From: Auricularia sp. M13
Lineage: Eukaryota > Basidiomycota > Agaricomycetes > Auriculariales > Auriculariaceae
DNA length: 64,000 nucleotides
Reading direction: 5' to 3'
Assembly (NCBI GenBank): GCA_037042915.1
Contig: CM073193.1
Location: 8,804,001-8,868,000 of the forward strand
A model generated the notes under the pieces. That model had not been told where the DNA came from, searched no databases, and was given only the letters and a program-made list of their open reading frames with translations. This document shows, piece after piece, positions 40,601 to 50,670 of the stretch (within the stretch, counting starts at the first letter, position 1; each line of letters begins with the position of its first letter). Made by a program: the position numbers and the translations under genes.

Positions 40601-43205
40601 TTCCCAGACAGTCATTAGCCAGGAAACCTACTGCTCCAAGGAAAGACATAAGTAAACCTTTGCTCGTGGGAACAGGCCAGTTAATGACTTTGTCGACCTT
40701 AAACGGGTCCATCTTGATCCCGTCCCGATCGATCACATGTCCGAGGATTTGCAACTCGTCCGCAAAGAGCTGCATCTTAGACGGATTAAGATAGAACTTC
40801 TCCTTTCGAAGAACGTCCAGAATCAGTCGTAAGTGTTTGAGATGGTCTTCCGCGGTATCTGAATACACGATGATGTCGTCCAGATAGACGTCCATGAACA
40901 CTCCAATGTATGCCGCAAATATGTGATTCATGAGGGTTTGGTAGGTGGCTGGTGCATTACAGTCACCTATCTGCATCACCAGACTCTCCATTGTCCCATC
41001 CGGGGTATTAAATAACGTTCTAGAGACGTGTTCAGGCTTAACCCGAATCTGTTCATAGGCGTCTTTACCATCGATCAGGCTCCGATACGGGTGCTTGACC
41101 ACATTGCGCAGTATCTCTTCAATGTCGGGTAATGGCGCTGACACTTTGTGAGTATTCTCATTTCTCGGTCGCGTGTCGATCACGGTGCGAATTCGAATCT
41201 CACCGTCTTTACTCTTCGGCTTTGGTATGATCATGAGCGGGCAACAAGTACCACCAGCTGCATATCTCCAACGGCCAGTAGTAAGGTAATCCATCTTCTT
41301 TTGCAACCATTTCGCTCTCATGGCTTCTGGACAGCGTGATGCTCGGTATGGATACGTTTTGTTTACGTCCTTCAGCGGGATTTCATGGTTAATAGCCGGA
41401 AGAGGAGGTAAAGGGGTCTTAGAGGCTTCTTGAAATAGGTCCTCTGCTTCGGCAAATACAGTCCGTTTGAGGGCTTCAATCGTTTCTCTTGTTACAGTTG
41501 CCCTAGAACTTAGTAATGTAACCATCGTTTCGCCCTCCAGCTTCTTGCTGGAGGCCGAACCTACGAACACTCGAGTCGGATTGAATCCTACGAGTACGGC
41601 ATGCTGCCACAGAAAAGGAGTACCTAAAACGACGTCGTATAAGTCTATGTTCGCTACGTCCCATGTCCGGCGCTCCCGGATGTTCTGGTACGCAAAGTCA
41701 GTTTCGCACTCAACGTTGATTTTAGATCTCGAACCTGAAACAGCCATCTGTAGGTTCAACGGAGACGACTTCGGTTTGACTTTCAGCTTTAGTTGATCCA
41801 CGAGAGTAGTGGACATCATGTCAATCATCGATCCCGAGTCGATGAAGGCACTACATTTCTGTCCATTAATCAAAATCTGAATGGAGATTGGCATTGGAAG
41901 TTTACGGTCATCGTTACGGATGCGCGAAGCACCACGCGTTACATGATCAGATGTTAATCTAGCAGCTACGGCCTTCGTTGCTCTCATGGTCGGGGTAGTC
42001 CTCGTGGAAGTGCAGACGCGGGCCTTGCTCTCGGCGGATACGGTGCCTGAAGGCGTTGAGAGGTTCGACGCGCGACAGTAAGTCGCGCTGAAGCGAGACT
42101 CCCGGTAGCGAGTCTGACTCAGACGAGTCACTGACGGCAAGCAGTGCGGGAATCTCGTCATCGGATTGACGACCGCGCTCTCCTCCAGGATCCGGAGTAT
42201 TTGACGGGGTCGCGGGTACTTCAGTATGGAGCTGTTCAGCTGTATCAGCGGATGATTCACGCGCGGATGAGGTTGGCGTGGTACGCCGCATGACGGAGCG
42301 CACCAATTGGTTGAGCTGGTCGCTTCTCCATCTCCACGCACGCATGACTCCGAGCTCCCTGATTTCCTGATCATTTGGACGCGGGGACTGGGTCCAATCT
42401 TCTCCATGTTCGAGAAGGCGGTACGGAGTGCGCGACGGTACCTGTGACCGAAGTCAGTACACATGGGTGGTTCACTAGGCCATAGTTTACTCACAATCGA
42501 GCCGGGCTTGTTCAGGTACTCAGGTTGCCTCAAGAGGTCAACCATGTTAATTCCCTTACGAATGGCAGCGGCCGACACTTCGAAACACAGGTTGGTGGCG
42601 CAGTCGCGGATCCAGTAATCCACACCATCGCACTGCAAAACGAATCGTTCCCAGGTGGGCATTCCCATACGACGCGCCTGGCGAATGTCTTGTACGGGAA
42701 CGAAGACGCCATTGATAAGCGAGAGGGGTGGGTGGACGCGCTCGCCCGTCGTAAACCATGGTAAGTTCTTGACGGCCGAGGCGCGGAACACGCGTCGCAG
42801 CATTTGAAGCGAAAGCCCCATGTGAATGGCGACGTGGGGAAGTGCACTGATACCGCGGGTGGTAACGTCGCTCCTTTCGATGAGGAAGGAGCGGTTATGC
42901 ACGTCATCGACAACACGGTACGCATCTTCAGGGACCGCAAGACCCATAGGTTTATCGTGGGTGGCGACATGGAAACGGTCCAGACCGGACGGTAGTCCAG
43001 CGCGATAGGCTGTCAGACTGCTGAAGAAAGCGACGAACTCGCGACGGATGTAGTCGGCGAGGTAAGAGTCGTCTTGAGCGCGGTAGTCAACGCGAGGGTC
43101 AACTGAGGCGAAGCCAACATAGCGGGTGGACATGACGAGAGCTGTGGAAATGGTTATGCCAGAATCAGTGGATGACTTCGCCTTTTTATACGTTCTGGGA
43201 CGCAC
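36609..43205 (-). CDS. E2 X-pol-Y reading frame (protease, RT, RNase H, integrase, chromo-like)
   Basis: An open frame of 2,198 codons. It covers X exon 1, the retained X intron, an alternate reading of X exon 2, then protease (AFIDSGSMIDMMS, about 41850), RT (FMDVYLDDIIVYS, about 40890), RNase H (LVTDASLTGASG, about 40420) and integrase with the HHCC finger (HLGAYKT...CHICRTTKDN) and the DDE motifs GVDFVGPLP, VSDRDTLFTSAFW and LTERANRTLG. A chromo-like module (EIVGYTKREDHFVFYTRW) is followed by Y. It overlaps the end of gag (43186) by about 20 nt in another frame, so a +1 shift or re-initiation would be needed. No stop interrupts it. Confidence 0.93.
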   Translation of the reverse strand: MRPRTYKKAKSSTDSGITISTALVMSTRYVGFASVDPRVDYRAQDDSYLADYIRREFVAFFSSLTAYRAGLPSGLDRFHVATHDKPMGLAVPEDAYRVVDDVHNRSFLIERSDVTTRGISALPHVAIHMGLSLQMLRRVFRASAVKNLPWFTTGERVHPPLSLINGVFVPVQDIRQARRMGMPTWERFVLQCDGVDYWIRDCATNLCFEVSAAAIRKGINMVDLLRQPEYLNKPGSIVSKLWPSEPPMCTDFGHRYRRALRTAFSNMEKIGPSPRVQMIRKSGSSESCVRGDGEATSSTNWCAPSCGVPRQPHPRVNHPLIQLNSSILKYPRPRQILRILEESAVVNPMTRFPHCLPSVTRLSQTRYRESRFSATYCRASNLSTPSGTVSAESKARVCTSTRTTPTMRATKAVAARLTSDHVTRGASRIRNDDRKLPMPISIQILINGQKCSAFIDSGSMIDMMSTTLVDQLKLKVKPKSSPLNLQMAVSGSRSKINVECETDFAYQNIRERRTWDVANIDLYDVVLGTPFLWQHAVLVGFNPTRVFVGSASSKKLEGETMVTLLSSRATVTRETIEALKRTVFAEAEDLFQEASKTPLPPLPAINHEIPLKDVNKTYPYRASRCPEAMRAKWLQKKMDYLTTGRWRYAAGGTCCPLMIIPKPKSKDGEIRIRTVIDTRPRNENTHKVSAPLPDIEEILRNVVKHPYRSLIDGKDAYEQIRVKPEHVSRTLFNTPDGTMESLVMQIGDCNAPATYQTLMNHIFAAYIGVFMDVYLDDIIVYSDTAEDHLKHLRLILDVLRKEKFYLNPSKMQLFADELQILGHVIDRDGIKMDPFKVDKVINWPVPTSKGLLMSFLGAVGFLANDCLGIRIPMGVLTRMVGTTRTFEWTETAQRAFEEVKQLVQSHREKRRHAIDYSLKAGPLNLVTDASLTGASGYLCQGEDLNSARVITFWSGKFNNAQQNYATHERELLAVVESLKRFRPMVYGIHFRICTDHKTLVHLMKQKDLSHRQLRWLNVLNEFDFEVHYIPGHLNVLADSLSRIYGEDEPGTVRASSEMVSEESDNTTSADKMRLTSPVHVGRAVLVPSDLPKDMAVTSMKHPRGIEPGDTEMIPGYEPPRRSKRIRGEPAPPIRKLRGRAVRSEQGEADIFESSSEDSDVSVIEVWSGAKKAPVQRITKDHMTSTQVLNSQEQVTPHKSSPVLEDPEPGAQSDPELIISTLPDETDVHHRTYHSDESESEAEGESSSPLPRESIPSADLADPPDSEDANNPDLIRLPQIISASDPKIDLHRDLIGKYSDDSFFRRILENRNAYRNFRVEGNAHRELIYLTGVADTPDLLCIPDVLIGNRKARHIVIDQAHSVIAHLGAYKTILYLRKEVWWKEMVKDVTDFVNSCHICRTTKDNAGKKQGLLKSLPTPSRPWQVIGVDFVGPLPRSVYRHAWYDRICTVIDHFTSMVHLIPARTTYTAPDIAELMFSVIYRLHGIPEAIVSDRDTLFTSAFWQRLHELTGVQLRMSTAYHPQTDGLTERANRTLGQMLRQSISDSQKDWASKLPSIEFAMNASTSSSTGFSPFYLNTGQHPRTLTWSQRSEYPGVYKFVEMMRQAMLTAHDAIIEARVLQTSTANRKRRESQFKTGDFVYLSTKNLKVPEKLSKKLVPKYIGPFRILKEITPGASYKLELPAEMKQRRIHPVFHADLLRMHIPNDDTRFPGRDWSQIVLLGPSTKEKSIIEIVGYTKREDHFVFYTRWTDGHTTEEPLDQVKDSSAFTEFCEVMGIDPTRKFTKRTDASAAVTARILVDLPKSGMTERESPTSHDEHTESDCDLPMDIKSLATHLRFPIPTSVEFVSPLLYMTAVTYVQPPNMDYAAFDKCSRWSNALHDATAGDGPVPFISAPFRYEEFQAANPRTAFDRVEGSSIVETQHGLAANHRLAAALESRTPRALVERNAPDQSAATLIPQIFQGTTTLVQSIVQAMRPAPEPTNGECFWCRQSDHLVTPVVVSRNSRFVPLHPPFMPPFKPPYARRYNPRIRGKKNKSSNTGTGAASKNAREAAGTGTTSAASAPDFPPGLSPPSSYTPAPMSVRHTTPSQDTTMAETWDQDENYPVTFTRSASAPAHLPTSRPEEVFAYQPASVQHAFPANVRITPSHYPTPPADRDESQNDYTFINPEDLPADQHAPVNPQDAQLVAQLFTGDFLVPN
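37719..37726 (-). promoter_or_regulatory. Internal TATA box ATATAAAA upstream of E2 gene Y
   Basis: On the coding strand it lies about 67-74 nt before the Y ATG at 37652. Its position matches the TATA of E1 Y. Confidence 0.6.
41959..43133 (-). CDS. E2 accessory gene X (two exons, function unknown)
   Basis: Exons 43133-42495 and 42441-41959, joined by a 53-nt intron (GTGAGT...CACAG), give 373 aa. The intron is at the same place and of the same length as in E1 X. Homology to E1 X flanks the splice (FVLQCDGVDYWIRDCATNLCFE before, LLEHGEDWT after). Exon 2 is shorter than in E1 and Ser/Thr/acid-rich. If the intron is retained, the pol frame stays open across exon 2 in another frame. No known domain is recognised. 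Confidence 0.72.
43181..43190 (-). promoter_or_regulatory. TATA box TATAAAAAGG upstream of E2 gene X
   Basis: On the coding strand CGTATAAAAAGGCGAAG lies about 50-57 nt before the X ATG at 43133. E1 has TAAAAAGGCGAG at nearly the same spacing. Confidence 0.6.
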
Positions 43206-46200
43206 AACGGATTTCCGGCGTAGTTGTCACCGCCAAACGCTGAATACCAGACTGTTTTGCTCGGTTTTTAGCGTGACAGTTACTGGACTGATGGCCACCT
43301 TTGTGACAGTAAAAACATAAGTTCTGATTTTTATGTTCCTCAGTCTGTTTAGGCGTCAATTTCGCACCCAACGGTAACTCACTAATAGGAACGTTACTAG
43401 TATCCTTTGCCGTCGATTTGTTCGAAGAACTGTTAGACTTTTTGCCTCTATGTTTGATAGAGGAAGTCGCAGCTCTAGTAGTCGGCAAGGAAATGTCCGT
43501 AGGCGACTTGTCAGTCGGTCGCGACGGCCTCCATTTAGAATTTGGTCGCCTGCGACTTGTATTAGATTTTGACGTTACAGAAGCATCCTTTTCCGATGCA
43601 CCAGACGTCAGAGAGCTGCTAAGAACTCGTCGCCTTTCTAGTTCACGACGTTCTGCACGGTAGGCGTAAGTGACCAAGGTTTCAAAGTCGTCATACTCAA
43701 TGCTTCGACCTCGCTCAATCCAAAAGAGTCGGATATAAGTATCGACGCCATCCCAAAGGATGCGTTTTAGAGCGTACGCGTCGACGTCCTTGTAACGAAT
43801 AGCTAGATTCTCGATATCGCGGGCGAAATCCTTAATAGACCGGCCGCTTTGCTTCGCGCGCATGAGCTTACGTCGTAAGTCTTCACGGAAGCTATGAGAA
43901 AAGCAAGCTTCAGACAGAGCTTGGTAAATATCCCGAGTGGTCCATTGTGACTGATTTAAGGCGACATGCCTCATGTACCATTTTTGGGCATCACTCTGAA
44001 GCGCATAAGCTATGTAAATCACTGAATCTTCGTCAGTGAGACGCTTTTGTCGGCACCAAGAATCCCAAAGGAAAACAAAAGATTCGTACTCATCATATTT
44101 ATCCTTTGCTCCATCCCAGGTGGGCATTGGGAGTTTGAGATCGTAGCGTTGCGGCGCTTCAGTCGTTAATTGAGGAAGTGGATTACCAGGTTGAGGCACG
44201 CCGCCCGAAGGCGGCGGTGGCGGCGGCGGCGGCGCTCCTCCCCATGATCTCCGCCGCCCCCTCCACCACCCGATCCTCTTCCTCCCGGGGATCTCGACCA
44301 TCATCGTTTCCTCCTTCCTCATCTGGATCTTCACCACCAGGTGGTCCAGGAATCGGAGGTAATGGTCGTGATGTCCGCGGACCAGGAGTGGTCAAGCGAT
44401 CATAAAGAAAACCTCCTGGAGGCGGCTCAGAAGTATCCCGAGACTTCGCAGGTGGCTTCACGTACATTACGGGTCGAGCATCTTGGGCCAACGTAGTACG
44501 AGTGATAGAAGGACGGGATCTAGCCTCCGTCGTAGGTTCATCTGTTATAGACACAAAACCTGGTTGAATAACCGGGGTACTGTGGCGTCCTTGAGACTCA
44601 CGAAGCGAATCTAAATTTCCCCAGACCGGGAGGGGAGTATTGATGGAGGAGACAACGCTCGATCGGGGTTTGGGACGTTCCCGCGGATCGACATTCTTCC
44701 CTTTTCCCTGTCCATTTTTCGCCTCAGTTAACACTGAGGTAGCCTGATCAGTGGTGTAAACAGAAGTAAGCATATGGACAGGAACAACCGGCCTGTCTTC
44801 TACCAGGGATTGTTCCTGGTATTTAGGAGGCGGTCCTGGAGACCGAATTTCGGTTTCCTCAGCCGTTCCACCTGTTGCTGAATAACGAGCATAATGAGCT
44901 TGCCTACTGCCTCTAGTTGATTTAGTAGGGGTATCAATTACCTCATCATCTGAATTTGTAGGTGATATATCGAAATGATGCTCGAATGGCAAGGGAACGT
45001 TGCGGGGTGACACCTTATTCGGCTCCCGATCCTCTATCACAGACGATTGTCCATGAGGGGTAAAAAAAGTACTGATATCTTCTTCCTGGAGTTCACGAGG
45101 ATTCTCAGGAATATCAAACTGATTTGCCGTCTTCGACGGTGTTCGGATGGCATTAAACAATCGGGTAGTTGCATGGTACAGACGCTGACCTATGGGTGCA
45201 CTACGTTTAGGTGTCGACGGAACTGGAATACGCCCGCCATGACCTTGCGCCTGCTGTTGTAAACGCTCAGCGATCGTAGATCCGAGCGCATGTAGAAGTT
45301 CCGCACCCTCACTCGCAGAGAGCGTAGGAGTCGATGAACTTCCAGGCGCGCCATCGTTTCGCCTTGTTCGATCTATAATAGACCGTAAGGCGCTAGTAGA
45401 CGCGGTAGGCGCAGCCAAAGTAGTTGACGAGCCTGCAGTCCGCGTTTCTGAGCCGGTCTCGAGCCCCGTCGGGCGAGAAATCTCAAACCCCAAAGGGCGA
45501 GCTTGGCTGGTCTCAAACCCTTGCGGGCGAGAAGTCTCGAACCCCGCAGGGCGAGAATGCGAATGAGCGGGCGATTGACCAGCGTCGAATGACGCCAGCC
45601 GAGATGCGGCTTCCGTTTCGAAATCGAAACGGACCGATTTAGTGTCCTGGCTCTTATTCGCGGCGCGAGCCTCGCGCGACTGGACATCCTGTGATTCTAA
45701 AGAAACATCTGCAGCAGCAGAAGGCTGGTTAGCTAGGCCAGACTTAGTGCTCGGCGAGTCACTCACTAGTGACTGCGCAACATCATTCGAGTCAGGCTGA
45801 CGAGCCTGCTCGACCATCTGGTCGCTAGCTAGCTCGCTAGCAACTCTAGATGGTACCGGGTCCGTGTCTGGGTGCTCCAGTAGCTCATTTAGTCGAGCAA
45901 TCAGAGGCGTCCTCTGTGCTGACGGAGCAATGTAGGGCGACTTTGTCGCAGAAGACTTTGCGCTAGCCGCCACTGCCTGGGGCACCTCAGAGACGGGAAT
46001 AGAGGTAGAGAGCGGGCTCGACGAATGGGGAACTGACTCGTCGAGCTCGCGGATAGGAGGGAGAGAGTCGATAGATTCCGTTGCCGGTTCCGGAGTGACA
46101 GCCGATCTGCGTGCCGTACGCGTAGCGTAAGGTACGTAGACTTTGTCAAACCCCTCAGCAATGGCTCTATCGGCTGACATCCTCTTTCGAGGTTGATCAT

Positions 46201-46216
46201 TCCCCGAGGAGGACAT
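43186..46216 (-). CDS. E2 gag (one frame shift at a GCC run)
   Basis: Two overlapping frames: 46216-44183 (677 codons) and 44337-43186 (383 codons). The N-terminus MSSSGNDQPRKR matches the E1 start MASSRSDQPRKR. A long Ser/Pro/Thr-rich region is followed by the gag core (DLKLPMPTWDGAKDKYDEYE) and the knuckle CFYCHKGGHQSSNC. The frame change falls at a GCC/proline run near 44215-44235, a slippage-prone tract. E1 needs no shift at this point, so this is probably a mutation or assembly indel rather than programmed. Confidence 0.85.
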
Positions 46217-46250
46217 ATATATTGTAATGGGTAAAACACGAGTTGTAGTG

Positions 46251-46260
46251 ACTCAAAAAA
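46251..46260 (-). promoter_or_regulatory. Candidate primer-binding site TTTTTTGAGT (E2)
   Basis: Directly follows the E2 5' LTR on the coding strand and is identical to the E1 sequence at 15319-15328. Confidence 0.5.
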
Positions 46261-46355
46261 TGTAAACTTAGCGGATTCTTACGAACTAAGTCTGCGTTAG
46301 AAGAGCTTTCCTTTACAGCGTGAGTGCACGCTCGAGTCGTGAGTGGCACAGAGAA
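46261..46355 (-). repeat. E2 5' LTR, ORF-proximal part
   Basis: Ninety-five bases of the 264-bp LTR, ending in GAGAA, the TSD of E3b. On the coding strand this is the part after the predicted RNA start. Confidence 0.93.
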
Positions 46356-47210
46356 TGTTGCGGTCATCACGGCCGTCGCAAGCTCTGTCCGCTTGCCCGC
46401 GGGTTTTACGCCGCTTCGCCGAGCGTTCGGTCGCTGCTGCATACAGTCGGCGCACTGTTTACCCTCGGACGGAGACTCGGCCAGAGTTATACACCTCGGG
46501 CTGTTCAACTCGGGATATGATCTGCACGCCGCTCTCTACCTACCTAGGGGGTGAGACGACCTCGGTGCATACCCCAATTCGGCTCGGTGGAGGCTTCTCA
46601 CCTTCGGACCAATGTTCGGCAGCTCCCCCCTCGCTGTATGCGTCGGATATGGGCGTTGTGGTGCTCGGGGCAGGCTCCAGAACCCCTTTGGACCTCGGGC
46701 GGACTCGGTGGGTCACCCTGGGCAACCTCGGAGGGTCGGAAACGCCTCTATTGGACCCCTCGTCGGTACGGTACCCCTCGGATGGATAGTAGGTCGGTTA
46801 TCATCACCTGGTACAAGCTCGGCTACATCCTCGGACCCTCGGCCCGTGGCTTCAACAGCTCGGCGCTCTCCCCGTGTACTCGGGAGGTGCCCTCCTTCTC
46901 GGTCCGTGCACTCGGTGGGTGTGTGTATGTGTGGCATACCTCGGCACCTTCGCCCTGTCTCGGACCCTGTTCGACTGGAGGTGTGGTAGAGTGCTAGCAC
47001 TATGGGAGACGATGGTGGATGGACCCTTTAGCTCCGGGATCACCATGGACCGGATCAGTGGACCTTGGGGATGGGTATATAGGTTGTGGGGTGTAGATGC
47101 GTGTACCCTAGGTTTGGTCTGGTCAATTGTACCGCTTGTCCGTTCTTCCTCGTCCTTCTCTCCTCTCTTGGGCGTCGGTCTCGGCGAGTGACGAGCGCTC
47201 TGCCGTGACA
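46356..47210 (+). repeat. E3b left LTR (855 bp) with CTCGG array
   Basis: About 20 CTCGG pentamers lie between about 46455 and 46970. TATATA is at 47076-47081. The predicted RNA start, AGGTTTGGTCT, is at 47110-47120. Confidence 0.94.
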
Positions 47211-47212
47211 TA

Positions 47213-47223
47213 AGACCAAACCT
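47213..47223 (+). promoter_or_regulatory. E3b self-priming primer site AGACCAAACCT
   Basis: An exact 11-nt reverse complement of 47110-47120, placed two bases after the LTR. The start motif lies 34 nt after the TATA. Same geometry as in E4. Confidence 0.85.
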
Positions 47224-48208
47224 TCACTCCCTTTCGACCGACGCTCATCCCTCTTCTCCTTCCCCACACGGCCGCGGCGTCCTTTCGACTACTATCGCCC
47301 GTGTGTCACGCCGACGACCTCATCAGGCCGGCCTCGCCGTCAGCTAGCCGCTGTGCACCGGCCGAGGCCCATTGGCACCCGCATCCTTCTCCCTCGGAGT
47401 CGCCACCCACACCGAGAAGCGAGGCGTACGCTGCCAAGGCCCTATCTCCACCCCATCGGCCGCAGCGCATGACCAAGCCCTTGGCACAGCCTCTCCACAC
47501 GGTCGCGTGGGATACCCCGATCCCGCCCCCGGCGACCCCTGGTGCAGCACCTCCTTCGCACCCTCTACCCCGGCGAGTAAACCGAGACACTCGCCCACGC
47601 CCAAAACCCCGCCCCGGTTGTCTGGACTTGCGCGCTCAAGCCACAGCTGTTACACCTCTCCCTCTCGCACGCCATCGGCAGATGGGGCCTCGGCCGTGAT
47701 CCGGATGGACTGGATGCACGCGCCGCCACGCCCGAGATATGAATATCCTCGTCCCGAGGACGTCACGAACCACCGGCCGCTGGCTGAACGACATGTACGA
47801 CGTTTAACGATGTCCCGGGCTCGTGCCGAGGCTCCAATGACCAGTAACTTCGTTCGCTGCGCGGGATCACAGTCGCCGAGGGCGATTCTCACACGCTCTT
47901 TATTTCCCTCATCATTTACTGGTCGGTGCGCAGGCGCAGCCGGACCGACAGGACACAGTACAGGACTGGAATCCAACCTCTCTCGGACCTTGGACTCGGC
48001 TGCAGGATGCTTGGGTCGGAAGATGCCACGCCAGGATGGACACGCCGAAGACTGGAACCAAACTCTCGGACCCACAGGAAGGAGTCCACTCGGTTTGGCG
48101 CTTGTCCGGACCCCCACGTCGATCACAGGTTCAAGAAGACTATTTATATTCTATACACGCGCCCATTGCGACAAGAAAACTATATACAAGACGGCCGACC
48201 CGAAACAT

Positions 48209-49645
48209 CTAATCCATGTCCATCGCCTCCTCCACCTCCTCCAGATCATCCTCCTCCTCCTCCTCCTCCGGACCCGACTCAGGTGGCGCGGATGCGCGCG
48301 AGGAGGCCGCCCCAGGTGTCACGGAGGAGCGCGATGACCGGGTAGCCGTACCCGCTGCGGCGAGTGCCCCTGACGCATCGCTGAGCGCAAAGGCGCCGGC
48401 GCCGACGGCTGCGCATTCGCGGCCGCACCCCCAGTGACCAACGCCCACGCCGCCGCAAACTGGCCCATGAAGTTGGGGTGCAGTGCGGGCGCTGCGACCC
48501 CAAGCTCGCCCGGCGCCTCAATGGGCAGCGCCGGCAAGCTCTCCTTCGCGGCCCGGGATCTCGACGCACGGGACGACGACGAGGCGGGCGCCTGGGAGGT
48601 GACGGACGCGGCGCGGGAACGAGACGGCGGCGCACGCGTGCCCGACATCGGCGCCTTGGAACCCTTCCCGGTCTTGGTCCCGAATCCGAGTGGCGCGCGC
48701 AGGTCCTTCCACGAGCATTTCACCTTCCGGCGCGAGCACTCGAGGCACGCCGCCAGCCCCTGGGCCGGAAGGCACTCGTCGTCGCGGTCCACGCATCGGC
48801 TGCATGGCTGCTGAATGTTAATACCCCGAGACCAGCAGCAGCAGAACGAAGTGCTCACCGACGTCGGGACCCCGTGGCGGTCGATCAGGCCGTCGGCAAA
48901 CGCATTGTCCCACGCCTGACGCCGCTCGCGCAGTGCCGGGCGCTCGTACACACCGGGCGGGGGAGTCCTCGGCCTACGCGGGTGGTGGAGAAGAGCCGAC
49001 GCTGGCGGAGCAGACGCAGGCGGCGCGCGGACAGCAGACGACGAGCGCGGCGGACGAGGCGTTGGCGCCGAGCGCGCAGGAGGAGGCGGCCCCGATTGTC
49101 GCGACGATGACGGTGCCGGTGCAGGACGGCGCGGCCTCGGAGCAACAGCGGACGGTGACGGCGCAAGCTCCTCGCACTCAGCATACAGCGGGTGCCCGGG
49201 CGGAACCTTCAACGTCGAGCAGCGCGGGCGGAACGGAGCGTCAGAAGGTAGCGGCGGCAGACGCAACGCCAGTGGTCGGACCGGGTCAGACGGCGACGGC
49301 GACACGGTCATAGACGGCAGAAGCAGGGCATCCGACGGCGACGAGCACGCGGCCAGACTATCGGCCAGGACGGGCGGATGGCAGCAGCGCGAGCAGCAGG
49401 CGGCGCTCCGTCTCGAACTCGAGCTGACGGTGGCGGGCAAAGTCGCGGTGCGTGGACGGGATGCCAGGGTCGACGAGGGCGGCGACGATGCGATTCACGG
49501 CGTCGCCGAGCACGACGACACGGGCCTCCAGATCCTCGGGCCGGGCGCGAGAAAGGACAAAGTCCCCCAACACGGGCACCCAGGCGGGCGCCCCGCTGTT
49601 GGGCTGGTCGTCGCGGACGTGGTCAACGCGGTCAGGCGCGGGCAT
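48209..49645 (-). pseudogene. Antisense zinc-cluster ORF of E3b, frame-broken
   Basis: Same protein as in E3a, starting at 49645. Two breaks: a 2-nt loss near 49370 (ACGGGCGG where E3a has ACGCGGGCGG) and changes near 48355-48385 that shift the C-terminus. The region that is broken in E3a (the G-run near 48957) is intact here, so the two copies together imply an intact parent of roughly 478 codons. The six-cysteine cluster is unchanged. Confidence 0.7.
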
Positions 49646-49814
49646 GGTGGTGGTATGAGGACAAGAAGCAAAACGACAGGCCGAAGCTTTATGTCAAACC
49701 GCGAATTGAATGGCCATTCAGTCCGCGGCGCCCTCGGCCCGTCATTTCGCCCTCCCCGCCTTGCGCCTCCCTCCCTCGGACGCTCCCTCGGCTCGCGGCT
49801 TGAAGGGGGGGTTA

Positions 49815-50670
49815 TGTTGCGGTCATCACGGCCGTCGCAAGCTCTGTCCGCTTGCCCGCGGGTTTTACGCCGCTTCGCCGAGCGTTCGGTCGCTGCTGCA
49901 TACAGTCGGCGCACTGTTTACCCTCGGACGGAGACTCGGCCAGAGTTATACACCTCGGGCTGTTCAACTCGGGATATGATCTGCACGCCGCTCTCTACCT
50001 ACCTAGGGGGTGAGACGACCTCGGTGCATACCCCAATTCGGCTCGGTGGAGGCTTCTCACCTTCGGACCAATGTTCGGCAGCTCCCCCCTCGCTGTATGC
50101 GTCGGATATGGGCGTTGTGGTGCTCGGGGCAGGCTCCAGAACCCCCTTTGGACCTCGGGCGGACTCGGTGGGTCACCCTGGGCAACCTCGGAGGGTCGGA
50201 AACGCCTCTATTGGACCCCTCGTCGGTACGGTACCCCTCGGATGGATAGTAGGTCGGTTATCATCACCTGGTACAAGCTCGGCTACATCCTCGGACCCTC
50301 GGCCCGTGGCTTCAACAGCTCGGCGCTCTCCCCGTGTACTCGGGAGGTGCCCTCCTTCTCGGTCCGTGCACTCGGTGGGTGTGTGTATGTGTGGCATACC
50401 TCGGCACCTTCGCCCTGTCTCGGACCCTGTTCGACTGGAGGTGTGGTAGAGTGCTAGCACTATGGGAGACGATGGTGGATGGACCCTTTAGCTCCGGGAT
50501 CACCATGGACCGGATCAGTGGACCTTGGGGATGGGTATATAGGTTGTGGGGTGTAGATGCGTGTACCCTAGGTTTGGTCTGGTCAATTGTACCGCTTGTC
50601 CGTTCTTCCTCGTCCTTCTCTCCTCTCTTGGGCGTCGGTCTCGGCGAGTGACGAGCGCTCTGCCGTGACA
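49815..50670 (+). repeat. E3b right LTR (856 bp)
   Basis: Preceded by the G-rich tract GAAGGGGGGGTTA. It differs from the left LTR by one C in a C-run. Confidence 0.94.

Larger units (their letters stand above)
46356..50670 (+). mobile_element. E3b: second copy of the non-autonomous LTR element, inside the E2 LTR
   Basis: LTRs at 46356-47210 and 49815-50670; TSD GAGAA at 46351-46355 and 50671-50675. Nearly identical to E3a throughout. It lies about 50 bp beyond the E2 TATA box on the E2 coding strand, so it separates the E2 promoter from its genes. The interior encodes no gag or pol. Confidence 0.94.

Noticed and set aside
43186-43205. Programmed frameshift between gag and pol in E2
   Set aside because: An overlap exists and would need a +1 shift, but E1 is continuous here and I see no clear slippery site, so I do not claim it as programmed.
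48933-49313. Plus-strand ORFs inside E3 (for example 22495-23094, 22758-23708, 48478-49110 and 48933-49313)
   Set aside because: They are mirror readings of the antisense zinc-cluster ORF, Arg/Ala-rich without motifs, and shift between the two copies.
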